A stretch of DNA of 37,793 nucleotides, from the IMG/VR virus record IMGVR_UViG_3300046315_000119, positions 1 through 37,793 of that record. One strand, given 5' to 3'. Of this stretch, positions 1-6,132 are shown piece after piece. A model generated the notes under the pieces. The model was not told the origin of the DNA. It saw only the letters and a list, made by a program, of their open reading frames with translations, and made no database searches. Source of the DNA: a virus. A program made the translations under genes and the position numbers. How positions within the stretch are numbered: the stretch's first letter is position 1; each line of letters begins with the position of its first letter.

Positions 1-196
1 ATATCACTTGCTATATCGTTGACTATATTGTATTGCATAATAAAACTATTATAACATATATTATTTTTACTACCCCTCTTTTTTATAACTTTATAAGAGA
101 GTAAAAAGAAAATAAATAAATAATCCCAAAAAACTACCTTTATCTGTTAAATCCGTTATGATACCCAAAAAAAACTTTATTTTTTCACAAGAAAAT
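1..196. repeat. Left copy of 196-base terminal direct repeat
   Basis: Bases 1-196 match 37598-37793 except at one place: A at 128 against C at 37725, at a C-run/A-run junction. T7-like podoviruses carry direct terminal repeats of this size, but the same pattern arises when an assembler opens a circular map with overlap. The right copy holds the start and promoter of the leftward gene at 37447-37635. Confidence 0.9.
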
Positions 197-220
197 AAAC
201 AAAAAAATAGGTATCATAAC
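155..220. repeat. Nested AT-rich inverted repeat in the divergent control region
   Basis: The outer arms GTTATGATACC (155-165) and GGTATCATAAC (210-220) are perfect 11-base complements. Inside, TTTATTTT (176-183) pairs with AAAATAAA (192-199) around an 8-base loop, and A-runs lie between the two stem layers. The site lies between the leftward and rightward promoters. It could be an operator, a cruciform at a replication origin or a packaging/end site; the sequence alone does not decide. Confidence 0.7.
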
Positions 221-324
221 AAAATGCGTATTTTCTACAACACTTTTTCTATTTTCACCACCTCTGTTAATTTTTGCAAAATTCACAATATACCGATAAT
301 GTATAAAAATAAACCATAAAAGCA

Positions 325-353
325 TTGACGTACATGCTTTTTTTTGCTATTAT
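325..353 (+). promoter_or_regulatory. Strong sigma70-type promoter of the large RNA and early operon
   Basis: -35 TTGACG (325-330), a 17-base spacer and -10 TATTAT (348-353). Predicted start is about 360, immediately before a 5-bp hairpin at 361-378. This is the best-matching promoter of the rightward block. Confidence 0.8.
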
Positions 354-359
354 TAATAC

Positions 360-1000
360 ATAACCAAAGCAAAGGTTACACCGAAAAGCACCTACACAAT
401 CCGCCAAAGTCTAAAAGATGAATTATACATAAATCATCACTTCACGGAAAAAGGTACTCAAGCACTAACCGCTTCAGTTATACACCTTAAAAATTTATCG
501 CCATTTTGACCGTCCTAGTGAAAGTCTAAGCGTGTAAAGCCTGTAGCTCTATCGGAGCGTAAATCGACGGTTTGCCTCGTAAGCCTCGCACAATATGGAA
601 CGTCAGAGCGATAAATGATAAGAACCGCACATTTTACAATTACAACCGCACGAACGAGTCAGACGACGCAGCAATGCGTAGCAGTAGACAATCAAGGTAT
701 CTGACAGCAAATGCAAGCGTAATGCAGTAATCGACATTTAACAATTCGGCAAATGGAATCACAAGCAATCGAGTGCAGCATGGCTGTTACCACGAAATGC
801 GGTTGCTTGTGGCTCAAATATTGATGACGATGGTATAAGTCCGAAGTGGCGACCACGGTCATAGTGTGGTTAATGGTAGCAAGGCAGAAAAGACATTAAA
901 ACAGCGTTCCTTGCAGGCACTTCGTCATCAATATTTGGGTTTTCTCTCACCCCTGATTAGGTGGACTATTCGGCGGTGAGAGCCAACGCAAAGGCTATTA
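360..1000 (+). ncRNA. Large structured phage RNA candidate (ROOL/GOLLD-like in size and setting)
   Basis: About 640 bases with no convincing reading frame but many perfect pairings. They are 361-365/374-378; 493-501/608-616 (9 bp) enclosing 508-514/566-572 and 546-549/555-558; 658-663/700-705 enclosing a 5-bp stem with GCAA loop (666-679); 709-713/735-739; 760-771/800-811 (12 bp, one G-U) enclosing a hairpin at 773-793; 815-830/922-937 (16 bp, perfect) enclosing 846-849/853-856 and 879-884/909-914; 944-951/975-982; and 981-984/993-996. A consensus promoter starts just upstream. ROOL and GOLLD RNAs are known large phage-borne RNAs of about 580-830 bases; I cannot tell whether this belongs to either. 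No U-tract terminator follows, so it may be a processed RNA or the leader of the early operon. The 5' and 3' limits are approximate. Confidence 0.75.
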
Positions 1001-1024
1001 AAAAAATAAACAAAGGAATATAAA

Positions 1025-1087
1025 ATGCAAATCAAATCAGTAAAATTCGACAAACAAGGCAACATTAAAGCAGTGAAGTTTCAATAG
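1025..1087 (+). CDS. 20-residue micro-peptide at the head of the early operon
   Basis: An ATG follows an AAAGGA ribosome binding site directly after the large RNA. The 20-residue product contains two similar halves, SVKFDKQG and AVKFQ. It stops one base before the next ATG. I do not recognise it. It could be a genuine peptide or a leader ORF that brings ribosomes to the operon; codon support is minimal at this length. Confidence 0.45.
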   Translation: MQIKSVKFDKQGNIKAVKFQ

Positions 1088-1088
1088 T

Positions 1089-1166
1089 ATGACAACTTTT
1101 CTCTTTATGATAGCAATAATTTTAATATGTGAAGGCGTTGAACGCCTCAAGAAACGGAGCAAATAA
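1089..1166 (+). CDS. 25-residue membrane micro-peptide
   Basis: An ATG lies one base after the previous stop, and the stop lies one base before the ATG at 1168. Residues 3-14 are almost wholly hydrophobic (TFLFMIAIILIC) and a basic tail follows (ERLKKRSK). That is the look of a single-pass membrane peptide with a positive cytoplasmic end. There is no clear Shine-Dalgarno sequence, so translation would depend on coupling. Function is unknown. Confidence 0.4.
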   Translation: MTTFLFMIAIILICEGVERLKKRSK

Positions 1167-1167
1167 C

Positions 1168-1587
1168 ATGAGCGCATACATTATGAACGAAGACGAGATA
1201 AATATCATTGTCGGCTACTTTTTGAAGCCTCACAATTCAGGCGTTAATGGCACTGGTTTGTGGACTAAAATCGGCGACAATTATGACCATATCAACGCCG
1301 AGAACGCACGAGAAATCGGAAAAATTCTTTTCGATGAGAATGTTCGCAGCGTTGAGGGTCGTTACAATTCAAATGAAAATCACGAGTACTGTTTTCGCTT
1401 TATGGCAGGCGCTCACAAGCGACCAGTCGGCAATATTGCAGGCGCTCTTGATTGTTTAGAGTACCAGAGTTGTGAAAGCGACAACTGGCACGAAACAAAT
1501 GCTTGGCACATTATTTGTGATATGCGTAAAGAATTATTAAAGGAAATTGCCGAAAAAGACGGCACTTATACCTGGGGGATTGAATAA
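1168..1587 (+). CDS. Conserved phage hypothetical protein, 139 aa
   Basis: I do not know its function, but the make-up matches a small protein often seen in early regions of phages of Gram-positive bacteria. It has a central block around GKILFDENVRSVEGRY, a middle block around CLEYQSCESDNWHET and a C-terminal helix. The start is placed at the ATG at 1168, which has a GGAG site 9 bases upstream and directly follows the micro-peptide stop; a GTG 39 bases further upstream is in frame but lacks a ribosome site. The conserved aromatic/cysteine/acidic pattern suggests a folded soluble protein. Confidence 0.8.
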   Translation: MSAYIMNEDEINIIVGYFLKPHNSGVNGTGLWTKIGDNYDHINAENAREIGKILFDENVRSVEGRYNSNENHEYCFRFMAGAHKRPVGNIAGALDCLEYQSCESDNWHETNAWHIICDMRKELLKEIAEKDGTYTWGIE

Positions 1588-1588
1588 A

Positions 1589-1813
1589 ATGGCAACTTCA
1601 AGAATCAAACAAATGGAGAAAATTCAAGCGAAAGCAGCTAAACTCGCCGAAGAGGTGGAAGCCCTGAAAGATGAGTTCGAGGAGGCATTTGAAAATATGC
1701 CCGAAAATCTACAATATAACAGTGAAAAGGGCGAACGAGCTCAAGAGCGTATTAATGTCTTGGACACTTGGCAGATGGCACTTGACGAAATCGCCGAGGA
1801 AGGAATTGAATAA
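1589..1813 (+). CDS. Acidic coiled-coil hypothetical protein, 74 aa
   Basis: The ATG follows the upstream stop by one base with a GGGGG ribosome site. Nearly the whole protein is a charged helix (heptads in residues 10-45: KIQAKAAKLAEEVEALKDEF), so it probably forms a coiled coil. The stop overlaps the next ATG (TAATG), so the two are translationally coupled. Function unknown. Confidence 0.75.
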   Translation: MATSRIKQMEKIQAKAAKLAEEVEALKDEFEEAFENMPENLQYNSEKGERAQERINVLDTWQMALDEIAEEGIE

Positions 1814-1965
1814 TGAGTGAAGAATTAAAAGAGCAAATTAGGGACTTGGGTCACTATTACCGACAGCACAAAATCGCAAAAATGGTCAAAACTCATCCGA
1901 GCTTTGTCGCCGAAGACTTTGCGAAATTACTAGCAAAATTACACGTTGAAATGGAGCAAAAATAA
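1813..1965 (+). CDS. Small hypothetical protein, 50 aa
   Basis: TAATG couplings on both sides (1811-1815 and 1963-1967) place it firmly in the operon. The product is helical and mixed-charge, with LGHYYRQHKIAKMVK in the middle and a C-terminal helix. The basic HYYRQHKIAKMVKTH stretch might touch nucleic acid, but there is no recognisable domain. Confidence 0.65.
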   Translation: MSEELKEQIRDLGHYYRQHKIAKMVKTHPSFVAEDFAKLLAKLHVEMEQK

Positions 1966-2291
1966 TGGAAACTTTCAAATACTCAAAAACAATTACAGGC
2001 GATGAAATCGACGACATAATGGACAGCGCAATGCGTGGTATTAGCTACTGGGCAGGCAGCGCCGACGTTGTGGGCGATTATCTCGGTAAATATGCAAGCG
2101 AGCAAATCAGTCGTGGCGGTAGAATTAAAATTTACGACGCTGAATCTGAAAAGACATATGTTCTAACTCGTGGTAAATTCCTAAAAGGCATGGGACTTTT
2201 CACAGGTAACACAGAACCAACCGAAATTGACGACCCAGCAGCTGATTCAATCATCCAACTGGCGTTGTTTGGAAGGGAGTTGTATTCATAA
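1965..2291 (+). CDS. Conserved phage hypothetical protein, 108 aa
   Basis: Resembles a recurring small phage family with the layout: YKKTIT-type N-terminus, a central SYWAG segment, a TRGKFLKGM helix and an acidic block ending in an (A)D(S)IIQLALFGRELY-type C-terminus. Function in that family is not established. The start overlaps the previous stop (TAATG) and the stop overlaps the next ATG. Family resemblance is from memory of the pattern, not from a search. Confidence 0.8.
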   Translation: METFKYSKTITGDEIDDIMDSAMRGISYWAGSADVVGDYLGKYASEQISRGGRIKIYDAESEKTYVLTRGKFLKGMGLFTGNTEPTEIDDPAADSIIQLALFGRELYS

Positions 2292-2593
2292 TGAGTGATT
2301 CAATTTTAGAAACCTCACGCAAGCATGGCAAGGAAATGCACATTCTTGGACTCAAGCACTCGCTAGAAATGGCAAGGCTTTTCCGAGATTATGGCGACCA
2401 GCCAATCGAGCAGCTTATTAAGCACCTCGAAGATAAATTGACTGAAGAGTCAATGCCAGAGCATAGCCGTTTTGACCTTGAGCACATCAAAACTTGCGAC
2501 GATTGTCGTCGTGACCATGATGATTTTGTTCAAGAGTCGAATGACGACGCACGCCTGGACGCAGCAAGTGAAGCAGCGGAAGATAAAGAATAA
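2291..2593 (+). CDS. Small putative zinc-binding protein with HxxxCxxC motif, 100 aa
   Basis: Residues around 65-72 read HIKTCDDC, an H-x3-C-x2-C arrangement like the zinc-binding core of ZAS-type anti-sigma factors. The rest is helical, with a strongly acidic tail (about residues 85-100). There is no membrane segment, unlike many anti-sigma factors. It sits in the early operon with coupled start and stop. A role in redirecting host transcription is possible but is inference; a structural zinc knuckle is the conservative reading. Confidence 0.75.
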   Translation: MSDSILETSRKHGKEMHILGLKHSLEMARLFRDYGDQPIEQLIKHLEDKLTEESMPEHSRFDLEHIKTCDDCRRDHDDFVQESNDDARLDAASEAAEDKE

Positions 2594-2612
2594 AAATAAT
2601 ATAGGGGGCTAT

Positions 2613-2774
2613 ATGAAAAAATCAGTAAAAATTCCAGTCCATCATTATGTGGAAATAAACAAAGTGATGACCGTTGATTCTCTTATTAAAAGAGTGCACG
2701 CAATAGTCAATAACGACCAGACGTACATCACTAACAAGAACGGTAAAACGTATATTGTGGAGGTATGGGCATGA
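2613..2774 (+). CDS. Small basic hypothetical protein, 53 aa
   Basis: The ATG follows an AGGGGG ribosome site. The product alternates short beta-like segments (KIPVHHYVEINKV; KNGKTYIVEVW), suggesting a small beta-rich fold. Its TGA overlaps the next ATG by ATGA. No family recognised. Confidence 0.65.
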   Translation: MKKSVKIPVHHYVEINKVMTVDSLIKRVHAIVNNDQTYITNKNGKTYIVEVWA

Positions 2775-3097
2775 GTCAAGCAGACCACGAACTCGATTTA
2801 ATCATTGATGATGTCGAGTCAATAATCAGAAAACCAGCACCGAAAATCAAAACAGTAAAACCAAAAAAGGAATATACTAACGTGAATAAAGAAACATATC
2901 ACAAGGCGAAGGCTCTTCATAAAGCCGAAATTCGCAAGTATCGCAAAGCAATTTTTGACTCTCACGTCAAAGTGTGGAAAACTATTTTCAAAGAAATTGG
3001 TGCTCGTCATCAATCAGGAAAATCAATCCGCAAGCACAAGCTGTTAAAAAAACAGGCGAAGATAACGTATAAATTAAGTAAAGTAAAGGAGTCATAG
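2771..3097 (+). CDS. Lysine-rich basic protein, 108 aa
   Basis: The start is placed at 2771 because GGAGGT lies 6 bases upstream and ATGA couples it to the previous gene; an ATG two codons earlier (2765) is in frame. The N-terminal 20 residues are acidic, the rest highly basic (KPKKEY, RKYRKA, KSIRKHKLLKKQAK). This suggests nucleic-acid binding. No domain recognised. Confidence 0.7.
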   Translation: MSQADHELDLIIDDVESIIRKPAPKIKTVKPKKEYTNVNKETYHKAKALHKAEIRKYRKAIFDSHVKVWKTIFKEIGARHQSGKSIRKHKLLKKQAKITYKLSKVKES

Positions 3098-3099
3098 AC

Positions 3100-3303
3100 A
3101 TGGCAGGAACAAAAGCGGGCGGAAAATTGGCGGCACAGAAAAACCTAGCGAAGAACCCGAATTTTTATCGCGACATTGGTCGCAAGGGTGGATGCTTAGG
3201 ACATACCGGTGGATTCGCAGCAAACCCAGAGCTTGCGCGTATCGCAGGAGCGAAAGGCGGTCATATTAGCCGTCGCAAACCATCAACAGTAAAAGGAGTA
3301 TAA
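3100..3303 (+). CDS. KGG-repeat (Con-10/GsiB-like) small protein, 67 aa
   Basis: Three KGG-type turns are visible (KAGGK near residue 6, RKGG near 28, AKGGHISRR near 52) around FAANPELARIAGAKGG. These repeats define small hydrophilic stress proteins of the GsiB/Con-10 type, and phages often carry short members near recombination genes. The product is likely mostly disordered and basic. Its phage function is unknown. It is two bases after the previous gene and two before the next. Confidence 0.75.
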   Translation: MAGTKAGGKLAAQKNLAKNPNFYRDIGRKGGCLGHTGGFAANPELARIAGAKGGHISRRKPSTVKGV

Positions 3304-3305
3304 TC

Positions 3306-3641
3306 ATGGCACAAAACGAACTATTAGTAAAATTTGAAAAGAACCAGATGGCAATAGCCAAGCTGAACAAGCAAATTGAAAAAGAGGTCGGTCACCAAAT
3401 CGAGAAGCGCGCGGAGCTTGAGGCACAAAACGCCGACATGCGCCAAGCAATTCTTGAGGCGATGGAAGCCAACGGTGTCACGAAGTTTGACGGTGATTTA
3501 ATCACTATCACCTACGTCGCGCCGAGCAAGCGCAACACCTTTGACAGCAAGAAATTTGCCGAAGAGCGACCAAAGACCTACGAGAAATATCTCAGGGTTA
3601 CAGAGGTCAAGGCGTCAATTCGTCTAAAAGTCAAGGCGTAA
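3306..3641 (+). CDS. Gp157-like coiled-coil protein, 111 aa
   Basis: The N-terminal half is a long helix (about residues 5-55, with EKEVGHQIEKRAELEAQNADM). The C-terminal half is beta-rich, around LEAMEANGVTKFDGDLITITY. This is the layout of the Siphovirus Gp157 family, whose members lie beside phage recombination genes and have been linked to protection from host nucleases or phage resistance. Here the gene directly precedes and is coupled to the YqaJ exonuclease (stop and ATG overlap at 3639-3643). Family assignment is by pattern only. Confidence 0.65.
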   Translation: MAQNELLVKFEKNQMAIAKLNKQIEKEVGHQIEKRAELEAQNADMRQAILEAMEANGVTKFDGDLITITYVAPSKRNTFDSKKFAEERPKTYEKYLRVTEVKASIRLKVKA

Positions 3642-4357
3642 TGAAAAAGTTCGCCAAAGAGTTCCGCATATCTGACGCGCCCCAGCGGTCGCCGAAATGG
3701 TATGCGGAGCGCGCCGGCATACCGAGCGCGAGTGGGCTAGGCTTTTTGTTTGACACGCTCAGGGACGGCAGAACACCAAGCGCAAAAGCAAAAAAGTATC
3801 TAAAGCAATTGGCTTTTGAGCGGAAATTCGGAGTAACATTCGAGCGATTCCAAACCAAACCGATGGCTGATGGTGTCTTTTTTGAGGACTTTGCCAAAGA
3901 GGTGTATAGGAGCGACACGGGCAACTCATTGCTACCGGCTTTTTCGTATGTATCGAGTTGGTTCATCGCGACGCCGGACGCTCAGGTGATAGATATCCAA
4001 GCGAAAAAAGGCTTGCTTGAGTGCAAGATTGTCGGCGACGAGACTTTTATGCAAATGATGGAAGACGGAGCGCCGATTGAACACGAGCTACAGACGCAAT
4101 CGCAGTTGATGGCGAGCGGTTACGATTGGGTCGATTACATCGTGGTGAACCTGAAAACGCGCAATTACTTTATCATTAGAGTAAAGCGCAATAATGTGCT
4201 CATCAAGCGAATCTACGAGCGACTACATGAGCCGCTAGATTTGCCAGAGTTGAAGGACATAGGCGTGAAACAGTTCGACGAGAATTTACTACATGACTTT
4301 ATGGGCGAGAACAACTTGATAGAAGAGCCAAAATTTATAGAAAATCTACCATTTTAA
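3641..4357 (+). CDS. YqaJ/lambda-exonuclease family recombinase nuclease, 238 aa
   Basis: A PD-(D/E)XK nuclease predicted to resect double-strand ends 5' to 3' and leave single strands for annealing. Visible signatures are RSPKWYAERAGIPSAS near the N-terminus (the R-s-W...G..S motif of YqaJ), a conserved acidic helix around FFEDFAKEVY, catalytic D113 in ATPDAQV, and E127/K129 in LLECK. HELQTQSQLMASGYDW is the usual Q-containing motif that follows. The length is typical for the family. It works logically with the Sak4-like ATPase and SSB downstream. Confidence 0.88.
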   Translation: MKKFAKEFRISDAPQRSPKWYAERAGIPSASGLGFLFDTLRDGRTPSAKAKKYLKQLAFERKFGVTFERFQTKPMADGVFFEDFAKEVYRSDTGNSLLPAFSYVSSWFIATPDAQVIDIQAKKGLLECKIVGDETFMQMMEDGAPIEHELQTQSQLMASGYDWVDYIVVNLKTRNYFIIRVKRNNVLIKRIYERLHEPLDLPELKDIGVKQFDENLLHDFMGENNLIEEPKFIENLPF

Positions 4358-4366
4358 GGGGGAATT

Positions 4367-4456
4367 ATGATACATGTTAAGGTCAAGCACATCCCGTCGA
4401 CATACCCACTGGGTACAACCGATGGGGTCGACTACACCGTAATCCCGATTCAATAA
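4367..4456 (+). CDS. 29-residue micro-protein
   Basis: The ATG is preceded by an excellent AAGGGGGAA site, 9 bases after the YqaJ stop. The product (begins MIHVKVKHIP, ends YTVIPIQ) looks beta-rich. It closes the first rightward transcription unit just before an internal promoter. Unknown function; the strong ribosome site is the main support. Confidence 0.5.
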   Translation: MIHVKVKHIPSTYPLGTTDGVDYTVIPIQ

Positions 4457-4464
4457 ATAAACTA

Positions 4465-4493
4465 TTGCATTGTGTATTTCGCCGTGCTACAAT
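4465..4493 (+). promoter_or_regulatory. Internal sigma70-type promoter before the recombination ATPase
   Basis: -35 TTGCAT (465-470 of the 4 kb block), a 17-base spacer and TACAAT (4488-4493), with TG at the extended position (TGCTACAAT). Start predicted near 4500, where AGC/GCT (4502-4504/4514-4516) can close a loop of AAAAGCAAA. The 4457-4538 gap holds this promoter and leader. Confidence 0.7.
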
Positions 4494-4538
4494 AGTGGTA
4501 CAGCAAAAGCAAAGCTACAAAGAAGGAGAGAATAGGAC

Positions 4539-5162
4539 ATGAGTCAATTAACATTCGTACTGGGGAAGACGGGCACCGGTAAATCTACCAGCCTCCGAAA
4601 CTTCACCGCAAAAGACGGTATCGGTTACGTTACCGCAACGGGAAAGCCACTCCCCTTTAAGAGTGACATCCCACAATTTCACGCGAGAAGCTACACAGAG
4701 CTCACGGCGGTTATCAACCAAGCTGAAGCACCCGTGGTCGTTATCGACGACTTCAATTACCTGATGAGCTTCGAGGAGTTCAGCAAATCAAGCATTAAGG
4801 GTTACGAGAAATTCACAGAAATGGCAGTCAACGTCGTGAATATTATCGACATCATCACCAAAAAAGAGACCGACCAGCGTTTTTATATTCTTGCCCACAG
4901 CGAGAACAATGACAATAACGAGCTTCGTCTAAAAACCACCGGTAAAATGGTGAGCGACAAGTTCGTGCCGGAAGGTTTAACAAATCAAGTAGTCGAGACC
5001 GCAGTCGTTGACGGCGAGTTCGTGTTCAAAGTAAAAACAGACGGCACCGGCATTAAAACGCCAATAGGCATGTTTGCAACGGACACGATTCCGAACGACC
5101 TGAAGGTACTCGACGAATCAATTAGGGCGTTTTATGCGCCAGTAAAGGAAGGAAAAAAGTAA
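4539..5162 (+). CDS. Sak4-like RecA-fold ATPase / annealase, 207 aa
   Basis: Walker A GKTGTGKST (9-17) and a Walker B ending in DD (VVVIDD, 66-71) lie in a protein of about 200 residues with a single RecA-type ATPase core. FYILAHSENN follows, at the place of the sensor strand. Phage ATPases of this size beside an SSB gene match Sak4, a remote RecA homologue with single-strand annealing activity aided by its cognate SSB. The SSB lies two genes on and the YqaJ exonuclease just upstream, which supports a recombination role. A generic phage AAA NTP-binding protein is the alternative. An AAGGAGAG site precedes the ATG. Confidence 0.78.
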   Translation: MSQLTFVLGKTGTGKSTSLRNFTAKDGIGYVTATGKPLPFKSDIPQFHARSYTELTAVINQAEAPVVVIDDFNYLMSFEEFSKSSIKGYEKFTEMAVNVVNIIDIITKKETDQRFYILAHSENNDNNELRLKTTGKMVSDKFVPEGLTNQVVETAVVDGEFVFKVKTDGTGIKTPIGMFATDTIPNDLKVLDESIRAFYAPVKEGKK

Positions 5163-5503
5163 TGGCAGAGCAAACACCGGCTGAATATAGCGGCATTCAC
5201 CAGTTAGCAATCGAAAAGTTGCGGGGAGTCCCGGCTGACGACTTTACGCAGACGGGGCAAGACGGCAAAGAGTGGCTACACGTCAAGTTCCAGAGTGGCG
5301 GCACGGCAGAGAATCCACGCAACGGTCTCTTTATTGAAGACCTGCTGATTGTGGCATACTTGAAACTGAGCTCTTACCAAGACCAGTTCCCTTGCCGTGA
5401 AAACGCACTAGCATTAACTAAAATCGAAGAGTCGCTCCAATGGTTGAGCGCTCGTAAAGCAGACCGCGAAGCCCGCGGTGTCTATGGAAAGGACGAAAAA
5501 TAA
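5162..5503 (+). CDS. Acb2/Tad1-like cyclic-nucleotide sponge (anti-CBASS/anti-Thoeris), 113 aa
   Basis: The C-terminal half carries the hairpin-domain signature of Acb2/Tad1 proteins: FPCRENALALTKIEE (76-90), SLQWL (91-95), then DREARGVYG (101-109). It is preceded by VKFQSGG and NGLFIEDLLIVA, which match the beta part before the helices. Acb2 proteins form hexamers that bind cyclic di- and trinucleotides and blunt CBASS; the related Tad1 binds gcADPR of Thoeris. The first ~35 residues look like an extra N-terminal piece. TAATG couplings on both sides place it between the Sak4-like ATPase and SSB, so it would be made early. Ligand choice cannot be read from sequence. Confidence 0.82.
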   Translation: MAEQTPAEYSGIHQLAIEKLRGVPADDFTQTGQDGKEWLHVKFQSGGTAENPRNGLFIEDLLIVAYLKLSSYQDQFPCRENALALTKIEESLQWLSARKADREARGVYGKDEK

Positions 5504-6105
5504 TGGCACAAACAGAGGAAGAAAAACTACAAGCAAACCTATTCGGTGAACTTGAGAAGAACGACATCACAGTGAGCGGCGACGCGGCTGAGAAGATGAA
5601 AGAAAACATCGTCAATTCAAAGGGCGGGAGCTATCTCGGTCTCGGCATCCACGACGTATTCATTGAAGCAGTTGAACTATTTCAAGCGAACTCAGGTACG
5701 CTCGGAATCCGATTCAGCGTTGAGAACGAAAACGGTAAGAACGACGCAACCTTCTGGTTGAGCGAAGCGGCGTTGACCTACACAATCGAAAACGTCAGCC
5801 GCCTAGTTGTTCACAACACAGCGGAAGACAAAAAAGCCGATGCCCGCAACTTTATGTCAAATATCGTTAGCGCCAAGCAGTTGTTTGAAGTGGCAAAAGA
5901 AAAGCTCACCGGCGGTGTTGCAGTCCTGTCTATTCGCGAGAGTAAGACTCAGACCTACACCGACAAAGAGGGTGTCGTCAAGCCTAGCCTTGATAAACAA
6001 CTCTTAAGCTACCGTCCGAAAGCCGATGTGCAGCAAGCAGCTGTAGCGGTTGCTGGCGGTGGTACACCGGTCGACCAGAAAACAAAGTTAGACATCCCTT
6101 TCTAG
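5503..6105 (+). CDS. Single-stranded DNA-binding protein, 200 aa
   Basis: A beta-rich protein (about residues 40-165) that could form an OB fold. After a low-complexity linker (residues ~178-190, Ala/Gly/Val-rich) it ends in LDIPF. A linker plus a D-I-P-F tip is the hallmark by which SSBs recruit partner proteins. It sits next to the Sak4-like ATPase, where a cognate SSB is expected. Length and position fit phage SSBs; the OB fold itself is inferred. Confidence 0.72.
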   Translation: MAQTEEEKLQANLFGELEKNDITVSGDAAEKMKENIVNSKGGSYLGLGIHDVFIEAVELFQANSGTLGIRFSVENENGKNDATFWLSEAALTYTIENVSRLVVHNTAEDKKADARNFMSNIVSAKQLFEVAKEKLTGGVAVLSIRESKTQTYTDKEGVVKPSLDKQLLSYRPKADVQQAAVAVAGGGTPVDQKTKLDIPF

Positions 6106-6132
6106 CATAATGAGGCGATATGCCTCATTATG
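6106..6132 (+). other. Perfect 11-bp hairpin just after the SSB gene
   Basis: CATAATGAGGC (6106-6116), loop GATAT, GCCTCATTATG (6122-6132). There is no T-run after it, so it is a poor intrinsic terminator. It may be an mRNA processing or 3'-end-protecting element, or part of the structured RNA that starts at 6132. Confidence 0.65.

Noticed and set aside
155-220. Protelomerase-type hairpin telomere
   Set aside because: Arms are separated and imperfect as a whole palindrome, and no protelomerase gene is visible.
360-1000. tRNA genes or a group I intron in the large RNA region
   Set aside because: No acceptor/anticodon arm set of tRNA size with CCA or T-loop, and no intron core (P-Q-R-S) or split gene around it.
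1129-1167. Longer N-terminus for the 139-aa protein from a GTG at 1129
   Set aside because: No ribosome site; it would overlap the micro-peptide; the ATG at 1168 has GGAG.
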